The position numbers were made by a program, and so were the translations under genes. A stretch of DNA of 64,000 nucleotides, taken from contig CM060849.1 of the NCBI GenBank assembly GCA_030737835.1, forward strand, positions 18,580,579 to 18,644,578. The letters run 5' to 3'. This document shows positions 12,352 to 25,385 of this stretch, in pieces (within the stretch, counting starts at the first letter, position 1; the number at the start of each line of letters is the position of its first letter). The stretch is from Acorus gramineus. Its lineage: Eukaryota; Streptophyta; Magnoliopsida; Acorales; Acoraceae. The notes under the pieces are model-generated. The model did not search any database. It was not told the origin of the DNA and was given only the letters and a program-made list of their open reading frames with translations.

Positions 12352-13088
12352 TTTTTTTTTTTTGCATGTATACCATAAAAAAAAAATGTTATTTATTTTT
12401 ATACCATCATAAATAATATATTTATTTTTATATCATTATAATTTTTCTCAATGAAAAAATGTACCTGTTTTTATCTTTTTTAATCAGAATGAAACTTAAC
12501 CATAGTTTTTAACCAAGAAGTAAAAATGATAAAAATAACCTCAACATAACATTTGTCATAACGTAAATAATTAAATATCATAAGCTAATTAATTTCTTGT
12601 TCTTTCCAAATCAATCACGAGTCATTTAACTCTATATCTTCTTTCATTTTCTTCTAATCAAGATCTAGGTTTTTTTTTAAATTGTCATTTTGTAATATAT
12701 ATGATTAATTATTCTCATTTAATTTTATTTCATTTCTATTAAAGTAAGTATTACTAAATACTATATCTTAGATAATAAATAGTTTGTATGTTTAATTTTT
12801 ATGTTTGGATTTTAGATGAAATTTATCATTTTTCTGTTAAAATTAATATATTCTATTTTTATAAATATTGTATTTGATAAGATAAAATATTCAAAATAAA
12901 AAAGTAAGGATAATTTGGTAATTTATCTAAGATTTTAATGGTTTTAATAGAATTTTTTTATGTAAGTTAACTAGGATAGTAAATATACATAATTTCTACA
13001 TATTCTAATGGTATAAAAATAAAATGTTATTTTGTGGTATAAAAATAAAGAGTATTTTATTGGGTGGTATACATACAAAAACCCTTTG
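12352..13088. mobile_element. Inverted-repeat DNA element
   Basis: The left end reads TTTTTGCATGTATACCATAA. The right end reads GGTGGTATACATACAAAAAC, its inverse. The inverted match continues inward through 'tttatttttatacca' blocks for about 50 bases or more. The interior is non-coding and AT-rich. No target duplication was resolved. Confidence 0.6.
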
Positions 13089-16084
13089 TTTTTAAGTTTC
13101 TTTGGTTTTTTTTTGTAGTCAAATAGGTTTTAGCCATCCATTTTAGACTAAATTAATTTGGTCAATTGAGAAAGTTCTAATCATTTTTAATAGTGACTGA
13201 TGTCAAGATTATCAGAAACAGAGTAAACCACTAAAATTCATCATCATCATCATCATCTTCTGGAAGATTATGGTTTTAGTTATTTCAAGTGATGAAGTGA
13301 GAATACATAAAAAAATAAGAAATACTCAAATCAACCTTTTTAAAAATTTATATATCCAAAAGAAAGTCTTCTCGACACATCAAATAACTTAAGTACCATT
13401 GTTTTATTTAATTATTATGCATGTTAAAATACTTCACACCTTGAATAGCAATAACTAACTTTGAGAATTTATTCATGTTAATATTTATCTAAAAACAAAT
13501 CGAATTTTAGGAAAGTCGGCTAGCAACCTCTCCTTATAAAGAAGGTTAAAAGATCATTAAGAACATTAGCCTTCTAATAAATAAATAAATAAATAAGAAC
13601 AATAACAACTTTGACTATGACATGAATAATATGTATATATATAATTTTTATTAACTAACATTTTATCTTTTATGTTTATTATATTTTATACAAGTAATAG
13701 ATGAAGATGTATGAATCGATGGATTAAATAAACATATAAAAAACAGATGAGTGACCACTCTATTGAACGTGATACCATTTATATCACAATTCACAATTAA
13801 ATAAATGCAAAAGAGGGATTTTATATTAACAAAGAAAAATAATTTTCTTTTGTTTGAGAATGATCTAAAATGTTAGTGTTGGGAGAGTAACAATTATATT
13901 AAGAGTAGTAAGTGACATATAGTGGTGTAAAAAAGACTATTTTAGGTGAAACTTTTCGTATGGATTTGGATATTTTAGATCTTAAAAGATTATTTGTAGT
14001 ATTTTTCTTTATTTCAATGTGTATTTTATAAACTGCATTCCGTTTGCCTTCAATTTAATTAATTTTTTCCTTGAAAAGTTTCTAATTACCCATCCTATAT
14101 ATAATTAACATATAGATTAAACTTCTTGCAATTTTCACTTGGTAAGTATATATCGTTAACATTATCATAGGTGTTGCATAGGTGTTCATTAAAATAAAAT
14201 CCAGGATGGAATTTATCTCTAAGTTCTATATGAAATAATTTAGCAATATTGATTGTGACTGTCTTGGGTTTAAGTCTTGCACTTATATTTATGGGAATCA
14301 AATAATAACTATATGAGATGAAAGTTCTCCATGCATGATCAAATATCATTTGTTTCTTAGACGTAAGTTAAACTTGTATGACGGTTTTATAATCATTGTG
14401 TCTCATATGTAAAAAGAGCATTGTGATAATGTGTTGGGAATATACATATTTTTTTTGTAAATTATGATTTTTTTTTTTTTTTTTTTTTTTGCCGGCCATT
14501 CAGAGATAACTGTTGGACTTTTTTTTAAGAGAGTATCAGGTGAAATTCATTCTTATAATGTAAAAGAACATTGAAAGATTTTCTCCCTAACGAAAACAAT
14601 CTTTTATCATTATTGTGTGTTTGTTTTCTATATTTTGATTGACGGGATTTCTTTTCGACCGTTTAGATATGAAAAAGATAAGGTTTGATTAAAATTAAAT
14701 GCCAAGTAGAAGATATGATGCTGATGCAATCCATGCGTACTTGACTTGGCTCCGAAGGATAAATCTCAAATCAATACCTTTTGTCCTCAACCACTGCAAG
14801 TGAGGAAATGGGGCACCCACCATAAAAGAATTCGAAGCCAATAAAACCAAATGGACATTATTTGTTGTAGCACTACATTATTATCATCATTATTATATCC
14901 ATTGGGTCATAAGAGGACTTCTTGTGTTTGGCACCCATTCAAATGTGTCATTGTTACATACCAATTGAAAGCTAGGCTTTACACTTGATAATTTGCATCT
15001 AATTTGTTTGTTTGGTTTCGGTTGGTAATTGGTTGGGTGAATTTTCTTATATTGTCTATGCATGTGTGTCTCTTTGTCTCTTTCTACTCTACAAATGTTC
15101 AAATAGTGTTCTTGCCTTGTCTGCTTTTCTTTCATTAGGAGGGAAATTGCATATGAGATGCAACCTTCAATTTATTAAACGCAACAGGCTAGAATTTTTT
15201 TGTTAAAAAAAAATAGGCTAGAATTTGATACATGTGGTAGAAGTTTTGGGGCTGTTCAAATTAAAGCCATTCCTAGATGAACAAGATATCTAGTTTTTGT
15301 TCATTCATAAGGGTTAACATAATAACATGAGAGGATTATTATTATGATTAATTACTACAATTATTATTTTGGTTAGGTTGAGAGGGCTGACACAGTCAGA
15401 TTGATCCATCACCTTTTCTTTTCAAATATGGAAGTTTTACTCTCTTTTTAAAAGAAGTTTCATCATTCAAATTATAATGAGTTGCTCCAAATTTACAGTA
15501 GTCTTTTTTTTTTCAATTTTCAATGTATTTTGTGTCTAATGATTTTATTTATGGAGAAAAAATTATTTATCACGTGTGACTCCAGCTGCTAATTCGGTTT
15601 GGAATAATGTAGGGCCATCTTTAGAGAACCTGGAAACAAAAGGTTCTCAAAATGGCTTGGGCCTCCAAAGCATAAACAATACGCATTTGCCCAATTGAGT
15701 TACCAATTGGCCCAAAAGGGGGCCCATATTCAATTTCCAAAGGGAAAAATATTCCGCTGTCTTTTTTTTATCCCGTTTGAAGCCTACACAAGTTTTGTTT
15801 TTTTTTTAAGTATAATACTTGATGAATGAATGAAATATATTTTTTAGTAAAAATAAAATACATATTTATATAAATTGAATGTATATATTTTTATTTTTTT
15901 TATAACAAAATATACCGACATAATGGAGTATAAACTACATCAGACCATTTTCATTTCATATATTATCTTAATGTAATGGCTGCAAACAAATTGCATCGGA
16001 TCATTTTCAAATGTGCAACTTGCGACAATAGAGTTCATCAATGAGGCCCATCCACAACTATTTATTGAGGTCATGGTATTTTGG
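13089..16084. other. Intergenic, no gene recognised
   Basis: AT-rich. A T run lies at 14469-14490 and an (ATC)n run near 13240. A stretch at 13310-13380 resembles the arm of the element at 19031-19809, too diverged to call. A GC-richer block at 15610-15740 was not identified. Confidence 0.5.
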
Positions 16085-16560
16085 CCTCTCTTTGGACAGA
16101 GAATTAAGTTATTATAAAGCAGTAATTATTTTAATATAAATAAGGAATAAGTGATTTTTTATTTGGTTATGTTTTTAATTATTCTCATTGAGAAAAACAT
16201 AATAATAAAATTTTGTTGTTTAGTTGACTATGAATAGATTGTAAACAAAATGTGAATAAAACGTGGATAAGGATTTATAAAAGGTGAAAAAAAAAAATTG
16301 ACTTGTAGGCCCCCTGATTTATAGGATGTGATAACAGTTGGATTTGACAGTGGAGTCCACATATTCAAATGAGTTGAATAAATTGTAAACTAGTAGTAAC
16401 TTAATTCAATGGGGTAGCGGGACTAATTACATTATTTTATTCAAGTTAATTTTAATGTACAGATTCTCATTTATTCAAGCATTTCAAACACCCTATTTAT
16501 CATTATTTTATCTTCTCTCCATTTATTCCACCCTACCCTACTAGTTCTCCAACCAAACAT
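16085..16560 (+). mobile_element. MITE copy, family with three other copies in this window
   Basis: It shares 'agtgattttttatttggtta', 'ggataaggatttataaaagg' and 'tttgacagtgga-tccacata' with 60835-61240. The same words recur, more diverged, at 42905-43290, and in inverted orientation at 61290-61735. The ends carry TTTGGA and TTCAAACA-like inverse motifs. It is non-coding. Confidence 0.6.
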
Positions 16561-18040
16561 AGGCTTACGGGGGATTTTTATTCCTCACTTGGGTAACAAG
16601 AAAAATGTCTAACAACCACCCATTTGATTGATGTTACGTTGAGCAGAAAACAATTTTTTAAAAAAAAATAAAATAAAATTTAGAAATTGAACTTGGTGGG
16701 TTACCATTTCTTTGTATTAGATAAAAAGAGTATAAGTTCGATAAAACAAAGCAATAAAATAAGCGAAAGAGAGAAGGGAAGGAGAGAATAGAAAAGAAAG
16801 GAGGGGGGGACCTTGGAAGCTTAGGTATGATCTCCATGGAGTCCCCCAATTTCCTCTCCTATGGGAGCAACAATACACATTCCATGATCATTATTTCCGT
16901 CACAGGATCTCCATCAAAAATGCATGTGACGGCGCGTTATGGCGGGTCGTAAAAAATTGCGGTCCGGAATCGAATCTTTCCGCACTGTTTGGCGTCTGAC
17001 ACAAAACATATATCTCAGAAACCCCCCTCCGTCAGTCTCTCCTGGATTTCCATTCTCTCCAACTCTCAAAAACAAAAAAAAAAAAAAAAAAAAAATGAAG
17101 CCCCCCGCATAGTCCGCGGCATTCAACCCGTGCACACTGCACCGGTCATGTCTGACACGTCCTTAAAGCTATATCAGTTACTTATTACTGGGACATGTGA
17201 CTCTCCACAACACATTACACCATTTTCAATTTCACTGTTTAAAATATATTATATAATTTGTATTTAATAAACAATTTCGCGACTCAAATTATAGGGTAAC
17301 GGAGTGGTTTGATTTTCGTACCTTTTTTTATTTTTATTTTTCCAAAGGACACGTTGCAAGCGATCCATCCATCAAATGGCAGGTATAATTGTACAAACTG
17401 TGTGTATATGCTTGTGTATGACGAAGTTGGTGTCAAGTCATGAATTGAAAGAGCCTCCATTAAATGGTGACGCAGGACGGCAGGAAGGGCTTGACAAGTA
17501 AAACTCTCGTGTTTGAGTGTTTGGATTAAGTCAATACTCATTTTGATACATATGACCAATATTAAACTATACAATTTATTAGTTGAATTATATAAATAAT
17601 TGTTAAATAGATATTTTACTTTCATATTGATAAATATAGATTATTAAATACCATTAGTATCACGTCATGATACGCCCTTCCTCAAACCCTCACATCATCA
17701 TGATCTCAAACGATGCAATGGGGGATGCTCAAAGGATCGGAGAAGAATTCGGGGTGGGTTTATATCTTAAAAAAATTGAATTTTCATTTTCTTAAGGGGT
17801 GGGTTGAGTATCTCAAGGGGTGGAAATAAAGGCCCCCAATGACAAATCATTTTAACAACCATGATTTTCCTCCATTCCAGATACAGCTAATCCTAATATA
17901 AGCCAATGAAATAATCACTTTTAGTGGAAATGTATCATCTTAATTAATTGCTATTTACATACAAAATATTAATGGTTATGTACTATATATCCATATGACG
18001 TATAATCCAAGCTGGCAAACTCGCTTCTAAAGTGGGCTTT
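16561..18040. other. Intergenic, no gene recognised
   Basis: A GC-richer island at 16916-17160 (for example GTGACGGCGCGTTATGGCGG) contains an A run at about 17073-17095. Its origin is not recognised. The remainder is AT-rich and non-coding. Confidence 0.5.
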
Positions 18041-18044
18041 AATT

Positions 18045-18300
18045 GTCCGGGTTGTGGTTGGCACAGTAGATAAGGGCACCCCCCCTTTCCAAAAGGGACG
18101 AGGGTATCGAGCTCTGCTGACAGTAGGTGTTTGAAAAAAAAGTCTGCTCTACAGTCCATTGGGCTGGGGTTACTGGGCTTTAGCCCGTTGTTGTCTTTGA
18201 CCTTGTTAGTCTATCTACTTAATTCTAATTTGTTCTAGTTGTTGTAAACATTGAGATTGTCACCTTGTTTGGGTCTTTGTACTACAAAAAAGAGGGGTGG
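18045..18300 (+). mobile_element. tRNA-derived SINE candidate
   Basis: An A-box-like TTGGCACAGTAGATAAGGG and a B-box-like GAGGGTATCGAGCTC are spaced as in tRNA-derived SINEs. They are followed by a body ending in 'gggtctttgtactac' and an A run. The boundaries are approximate. Confidence 0.45.
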
Positions 18301-19030
18301 TTTCTTATCAATATTCTTTTTTCCCTTTTTCTATTTTTATAAGAATTTTAGTCATTGTTGTTTCATTGTTAAAATAGTACATGTCCAAACTAAGGATTTG
18401 CTATCATTCCTTGTTAAAGACTAGAAATGTTAGTTGATTAAATTACACAGAAAAACGTAATATAAATCTTAGTCATTTCTTGGTCGATCTAACAGAGCGA
18501 CTTCGTCCCTATGGAACATCATCTTATAATAGAACTCTATTTAAGAAGAATCAAAAGGTACACATGACCACATTGGGTAGATTATCTTATTCCACATAGG
18601 TGTTATTGTAGAGAATTTTCTACGAGACTGTTGTAACCCCTTTTTTTTTTTTGTTTATGGTAACCAACATTGTTTTTTCTTGTCCAGGATAGCTTCGTTG
18701 GAAATTAAACGTAGTCACTCACATGGCACTCGGAATTTTTTCAAATCCCCAAAAAGGTACTTTAATTTGATTAAATATATACCACATCCTCATATACTTT
18801 CGGCCAACCACACTTTTTATTCGCAAACTACGCGTTTAAAACATTTAGAATCCAAATACCATTTAGTTTGGGTTACCATATTATTCATAATTTAAAAAAT
18901 GTTAATCTTCATTATCCTTGTTGTCAGCACATCCAAAATAAAATTAATTCCTGCATATATATATATATATATTTCATACTAATGACAAAATTCATATAGA
19001 AAGTAGTTTACCATGTTTCTGTATTTTTAA
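18301..19030. other. Intergenic, no gene recognised
   Basis: AT-rich with an (AT)n run at about 18956-18973. It ends with the 9-bp TATTTTTAA at 19022-19030 that is repeated at 19810-19818. Confidence 0.5.
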
Positions 19031-19809
19031 GGGAAAATGATAAAAAAAAACTTTTAAAAATTAGAAATACCCAAATCAGTCATTTTTTAAAATTATATAT
19101 AAAAAAGTCTCATTTTATAATTTTGAAAACACAAAAGACTAATCTACCCTTATGTAATTAAATCATTAACGCATTTCATATCTCTTCAACTTTGTTAAAA
19201 TATTTTACTCTCTTAATTTTGTTAATGTATATCACACATTCTCATATAGAGCTATTTTTTACTCTAAATTCTTTGTGATTAGGTGGATTTTGTAAGACAT
19301 ATGCTAATATAATTTGAGTTTTTGATGATGAACTCAATTAAATGTTGATGTTTTTTTTTAAAAAAAATAGATATAAACTAATGATAGTCATAAAAATACG
19401 TGAATAGCCAAGCAAAAAAAATGTTAATAAGAATTTAGAATACTAAAATATCATATGTGAGCACAAAAAAAAATTTAATTACATTTTATGATTATACACA
19501 ATAAAAAATAATAAACAATATCAGATAAGATATATATAAGAAACACATAATAGATATATAATAATGAAACCTTTAAGGGAATTTATTTGGGTCATATAGA
19601 GAGAAATTGTAGTTTTGTAGAAAAAATAGTTTTTGGTGTAGAATAATCTAACAAGGGTTAGAGAGATGCTAATTATTTAATTACATAAGGGTATATCAGT
19701 ATTTTGTTTTTCTAAAATTATAAAATAAGACTTTTTTTAAGTATAATTTAAAAAAGTAACTGATTTGGGTATTTCTAACTTTTAAGAGATTTTTTTTTAC
19801 CATTTTTCC
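19031..19809. mobile_element. Non-autonomous MULE-like element with long terminal inverted repeats and 9-bp target duplication
   Basis: The ends GGGAAAATGATAAAAAAAA and the inverse of TTTTTTTTTACCATTTTTCC begin inverted repeats of about 150 bases. Shared inner blocks include AGAAATACCCAAATCAG and ACCCTTATGTAATTAAAT. Both sides carry the same 9-mer, TATTTTTAA (19022-19030 and 19810-19818), the duplication size made by Mutator-like transposases. No transposase frame is present, so it needs a partner elsewhere. Confidence 0.8.
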
Positions 19810-19818
19810 TATTTTTAA

Positions 19819-21001
19819 TGTATTTATCTTATATATATAATTTATGAATGTATATGTATATTATTAGCATTAAATAGAACACATGGTAAATATGAGTTGT
19901 ATAACTATATTTAGAACAAGGAGATGAAGCCAAATTCTTTGCCTTATATTGTGTAGAAGAGCTGAAGAGGGCAGTGGTATTACTATTAGCGAATCAATAC
20001 ACATTCTGGATATAGAATTTTTATTGAAGATCTGAGTTATTAAATAGGATACCATTCCAAGTAATCAGTGAAACCAAAGTTGCTTGTCTCATGGCTGATG
20101 CAACCCCAGGCCCCCAATTCACTATAGTCCATCGCTCTCATTTATCCTGAAACCTATTTTCCACATTGTTGTGGCTTGTTTAAGGTCGTCCTGATCTTCT
20201 TTTTCTTACCCACGTCATCACTAGCTAGGTTGTCAAAGAAATCGTACACCTTATAATGTAGATATCATAGCCACAAGTTGCATGGATAGACAAGATCAAA
20301 TGGACAAGAAAAAAAGAAAACATATTGATCGGTTGTGTGCATAATGACTTCAAATAGCCATAATTTTCAAACTGTATATCAGAATCGCTATTTTAATATG
20401 ACCACGTGTTTGTATCCATGAGTCCTACTGAAGTAATCGCTGAACAACTACGCCAAATTTCAGAGCGATCTAAGATCGTCTTAAAGGTCAAATTGACGAA
20501 AGTTATTTTTACTATATTTTAACAGTTTTTTAGGTTTTTTTTTCCCTTGTTTTAGGATTCATATTTGGATTTGAATTTAAATTTTAAATTTGAATATTAG
20601 TTAGGATTTAATAATGATTTATTTGTGATTTGAGAGATTTGTTGAGATTCTAGTTTGTTAAATATTCTATGCTCCATAATTAGGCTTGTAATCACGTAGT
20701 TAGAAAAGGATTTTGGTTAATAGAATATATTTATTTCCTCCGTTTTGTTATTCGTAGTGAATATCAATTATGTAGAGTTCCATCATCTGGTATTTCTTCG
20801 ATAAATTAACATATTGTTAAAGCCCACCGTCCTAGCATTTTTCGTGAAATATCAACAGTGTTGTTGGAGCTTACAAATCTCGCATCTTTGAACGGATCCG
20901 TAAAAAAGCATAGTTCATACGCTGCATCACTTTATCCCACTATAAATGACACGTTTGAAACTAAATACATGTAGCACTCTGGATGTTACACATGATATTG
21001 G

Positions 21002-21041
<40 letters not shown>

Positions 21042-21051
21042 TTTAGAAGAA
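19819..21051. other. Intergenic, no gene recognised
   Basis: AT-rich, ending in a (GT)n microsatellite at about 21010-21040. No supportable gene. Confidence 0.55.
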
Positions 21052-21060
21052 AAGAATGAA

Positions 21061-21852
21061 GGGATAAATGCATGTAAACTCCTGAAAGTTAACTTATATC
21101 TATATCCCTCCTCATTTCATCGAATATCCATATAGCCCCTTATATTTTGTATTGATTAAGCATTTTATCCCTTGAGTTATTTTGTTGTAAAAAATGAACG
21201 AATATGTCTGAAATATTCCATTACCTAATGGAGTAGTTAATTCATATATACATATAACCCTCTAAGTTTACTGAAAAGTCTAAAATGACCCAAACAAATG
21301 ATTGAAATGCCCTTCTCACTAAGAACACCCTTTTTTTTTCTTCTTCCCTAACTGTACGATTTCTAACTGTTGCAATGTATGATGATTTCCTTCTTCCATT
21401 CAAAAAACAACATCCATTTGGTTCAATTGTTCACCATTCCATGCATTTGTATTTTTTCTCTTCTTTTTTTCAAGTTCAGATGATTTGGTTTCATTGATTT
21501 TGTCATTTGATTCCATATTTTCAATTTTAACCAAAGGATCCACACTCCATTGGTCTCAATTCGACATTGTTTATGAGAGTTTATGAGAGATGCGAAGAGA
21601 GTTTCTTGGGAGAGGTGATAGTGGCTTTGTTTGGGAGAGATGGAATTCATTTTTAGGTTTAAAGAGAGAGTAGAGGGTACTTTGGTCTTTTTCACAAATC
21701 ATGTTAAATTAACCATTGCAGTAGTTTGACAAAATAATGGCAAGGGGTTATATGCATTTAACGCAATAAATGTAGGGTTATGTGAATATTCAATTAAATG
21801 AGGGGGCATATGGATATACGCTAATTTTGAGGGGTTTATATGCATTTAACCC
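21061..21852. mobile_element. Second MULE-like element with long inverted repeats and perfect 9-bp target duplication
   Basis: The left end is GGGATAAATGCATGTAAACT. The right end, read inversely, is GGGTTAAATGCATATAAACC. The arms align for roughly 100 bases or more through 'catttaattgaatattca' and 'ttattttgt' blocks. AAGAATGAA occurs at both 21052-21060 and 21853-21861. No transposase is present. The family differs in sequence from the element at 19031. Confidence 0.8.
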
Positions 21853-21861
21853 AAGAATGAA

Positions 21862-22640
21862 TCCTTCCCTATACCCTATAAATATTGATGAATGAGAATT
21901 TAGAATGATTAATGTCTACGGCTCTATCATTTCGTGTTAATCCATCAGTAGCCATTGAATTCTTGTTTTACATACTCCATTAACTAATGGACACATGTCA
22001 GCCCTAATTAATCTGGTTAAATTTGCCATACATCATCGTATACTCAGATATTGGAAAGAAAAATACTCTCAAATTGTATTCTCCAATCATTATTTGAAAA
22101 AATTAGGCGTCTTATTTGATCCATGTATAACATGTTTTTCCGTTTTTTAATTTTTTAACTTATATGACATAAACTAAGAATAAAATTAAAAATAAAACTA
22201 AAATAAGAAAAGAAATCACGCATATAATATATATTAAAAACTCATTCCCATAAAACATATATATTCAAAACAAATTTATGTATAAAAATAAGTAATATCA
22301 TCCACATACAAAATCTCTATATTCATTTCAAATCAATGTTAAATATATAGGGCCAATCCGTGTTACACTAATTTTTATTAAAAAAATGCTGTCCCTCGAT
22401 TAAATATCACAAAATATAAAAATCATTCATTAGAGACAGTTAGAAAGAAATTTTATTAATGCTATCAGATCCAAACAATTGATGTCATAATGTCATAACT
22501 CCATATTTCGATGTAGGATGATGAGATTAATTCGAAGAACAATGATGGATGGTGACATGCACAATTATATAATCAGATCCTTTTAACTTAGGTTAAATGA
22601 CGTAATATATTTTTCTCATGTGATGTTTTCTTTATTTAAT
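21862..22640. other. Intergenic, no gene recognised
   Basis: AT-rich; nothing supportable seen. Confidence 0.5.
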
Positions 22641-22800
22641 CTCGACTTCATTACATTGAAACTTCCGTGATCCAGATCCAACCAATTTGTACATAGCAAC
22701 CCAAGATCTCACAAAAGAATAAAGATACACCTTGTATACTGCAAGGTGACACTTTAACCGATTGACCACCTATGCAACGGCTTTAGGTATATATCACCAA
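22641..22800 (-). mobile_element. tRNA-derived SINE candidate, minus strand
   Basis: On the minus strand, GGTGGTCAATCGGTTAAAG (A-box-like) is followed at suitable spacing by GAGATCTTGGGTTGCTATG (B-box-like). The ends are not resolved. Confidence 0.4.
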
Positions 22801-23448
22801 GAATCATGTATTTGCATTATACAGCAGATGTTAAATCAAAAGGGCAGGTCCCCAGCAAAGGTGATGTGATAATGATGTGCAGTAGGCCCTTGTTAGATCA
22901 TGAGACAGATTAATTGTCTCGTCAATTAGACTCTATGAATTCGGTTTTAGAGTTCAACTGCCACCATCAAATCTTCCCCTAAACGAAGCTAATCTGATCA
23001 AAATCGAATCTGTCAAATCTCAAAACATTGTATTTGTTTTCAGAGGAAGATTTTTTAGGTTGATGAAGGATTCTCTAATAGTTCAGTTATTGGCTTTCGT
23101 TGTCTAATCTCAAGCCATCACAACTGACTAAACGTTGAATAAATTAATAGAACGAGTCAATACCATAACGAAAGCATATTGATTAATAGACATGACTGTG
23201 CTTTAATTTCCGAAGGCATCCCATGCTAGCTAGCTATAAGTACATTGGACTCTGTTTTTTTTTCCACTTAATTTGTTTCTTAAGACTTTGGACATGACTT
23301 TAGTCCTTAAAATTAATCAATGGCACCAATTATATATGTACGGCTAATGCATTACAATTATGTTGTTGGACTATATATTGATAGGTGACATGATTTTTAA
23401 TCTCATGATGGAGTTACACAAATGAGATTTCTTTATCAGTCTTTAATT

Positions 23449-24135
23449 GTCATAGCACAACGGTTCAGAATTTATCTGTATTAAAGATAGGTCTTGGATT
23501 CGAATTTTAGCGTTGACTCACTCATTGTTTGCTGGTGATTATTCGAAAAAAAATTTCCTGGTAGGGGTGGTAAACGAGGCGAACGAGCCAAGCTTTGACT
23601 GCTCAGGCTCGGCTCATTTAATATCAGGTTTGATTTAGAACCGAGCTTCATTTTGTGTTCAAGCTCGGCTCGTTCGGCTCATGAAAAGCTCGATTGAAGC
23701 TCGTCTTGACTCGTTTGTTAAACAAGTCAAGCTGAAGCTTTAATCAAGGCTCGAGCCCGTTTAGCTAAAAAAAAACCTTGTTTAGCATTTGAGAAGTCAC
23801 ATTTTACAAATTACAACACTTTATACATGTGAAAATAAGGCTCGGACTCGGCTCGTTCTCCTTTTTTTTATTAAGTAAACGAGCTCATCTAAGCTCGGAC
23901 TCAACTCGGGTTTGACTCATTTACAAACCGAGCTTTAAAAATTGTTCAAGCTCGGCTCGTTTGTCTAATCGAACGAGCCTGAACGGGTTTTAACCGAGTT
24001 GAACCCGAGCAGAGCCCGAGTTACTCGGCTTGTTTATCAATCCTATTTCCTAGGAGCGGGTCAAACAAACGGAGGTAGTCTTTCCAGCTTGATCGACAGC
24101 AGACCATAGGAGTCCCTTCAATATAAAATAAAAAA
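23449..24135 (+). mobile_element. tRNA-derived SINE split by a hAT insertion
   Basis: The A-box-like TAGCACAACGGTTCAGAAT (near 23454) and B-box GGTCTTGGATTCGAATTTT (near 23490) give the tRNA-related head. The body continues to 23561, is interrupted by the hAT element at 23562-24045, and resumes at about 24046 with GGAGGTAGTCTTTCCAGCTT and an A-rich tail. The same 3' body occurs at 34359-34467 and 37205-37340, which defines the family. Confidence 0.75.
23562..24045. mobile_element. Non-autonomous hAT element nested in a SINE, 8-bp target duplication
   Basis: The left end TAGGGGTGGTAAACGAG mirrors the right end CTTGTTTATCAATCCTA. It is flanked by TTTCCTGG (23554-23561) and TTTCCTAG (24046-24053), an 8-bp duplication with one mismatch, as hAT transposases make. 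The interior is packed with CGAGC/GCTCG words. There is no transposase. Confidence 0.8.
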
Positions 24136-25385
24136 AATTAGATTAAATAAAATTAAATTAAATTTATCAAGATCTTCAAATAGATTGGTGTGGCTAAAAT
24201 ATCGTGTGTAACTTCTATTTCTATTTGTTATGTGGAGTGCTTTCCTTTTTAAAATAAAATAAAATAAATAAACAAAGAGATAGTCCTAATCATTACTAAC
24301 CAGGTTTCCTGTTCTACTAATTTTCAACTAAACAACTTTGTGTCGGTTCTGATTTAACTTTTTTTAATTGCTTTATCTGACCTGTCGATCTTCTCTAGTC
24401 AGGTTGTTTCACCCCTCCAAAAAATAACACTTCAACTGGAAAGGTAAAAAGATATTTATCAAAAAAACTAGAAAGGTAAAAAGATGATCTTGTCCATCAA
24501 ATATATGGAACTTTTTAATACCGATGAAGGGTCAAATCAACCGAACTTTGGTGGAGTAAAAAATCTAAATCTAACCTAAATATAACAGATAATACGGAAA
24601 AAAAAAATAAGGGATAAAAATAGATACTCAAGAGACTACATTTTTAATATTCTTAATAATTATAAAGAAATAATATAAATCCTATTTATAAACTCAATAA
24701 CCTGGATATACTCAACTCTTAACAAAGCTTGTTAATTAAATCAATCAGGTGAGATTTGATCTTATTTCTTTACAACTCAGTCAAACTCTTATTCATAATA
24801 GATTACACAACAGATCTCGTGTTGAGAATCAAATTTGAAGGGCTTGATTTATTTTTTATTTTATTTTATTTTATTTTTTGAAAATGGGCTCGATTTAATT
24901 GTTGATGCATGTTTATTATATAAATGAATAATATTAGTGATATAGTATTAGTGACACAATCTAGGATAATCCGTGCACATTTTGATTTATTTTTTTAAAT
25001 GCTATTTATGAAAAATGTATTTTCATAAAAAAAAAATCTATAAATCCATTGGATAAAAGAGTGTAAAAGTTATTCATATAGTATAGATACATTGTTGGAT
25101 AACCATAGAGGCATATGGATTTTCCCTAGGATTTTCTTTTCGCATTTAGGACGATTGTGAAAGAAAGAAGGTTTCTAAACCTGCTGTGATATAAAACGTG
25201 ATCAATTTTTTAATAAAGCACATTTTTAAGTCAATGTTAGTAGGACTTTTGGGTGAAGTTTGAAAACTCAACTGTCATTTTTTTTTTTTTTTTTTGTTTC
25301 AGGGGTTTAAATTTTGGATATATATAATTTTTGGTTTGTAAATCCTGACAAAAAAAAATAATTCATAGTAACTCATTCTCATCTC
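24136..25385. other. Intergenic, no gene recognised
   Basis: AT-rich, with a (TTTTA)n run near 24852-24880 and a T run near 25279-25296. No supportable gene. Confidence 0.5.
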
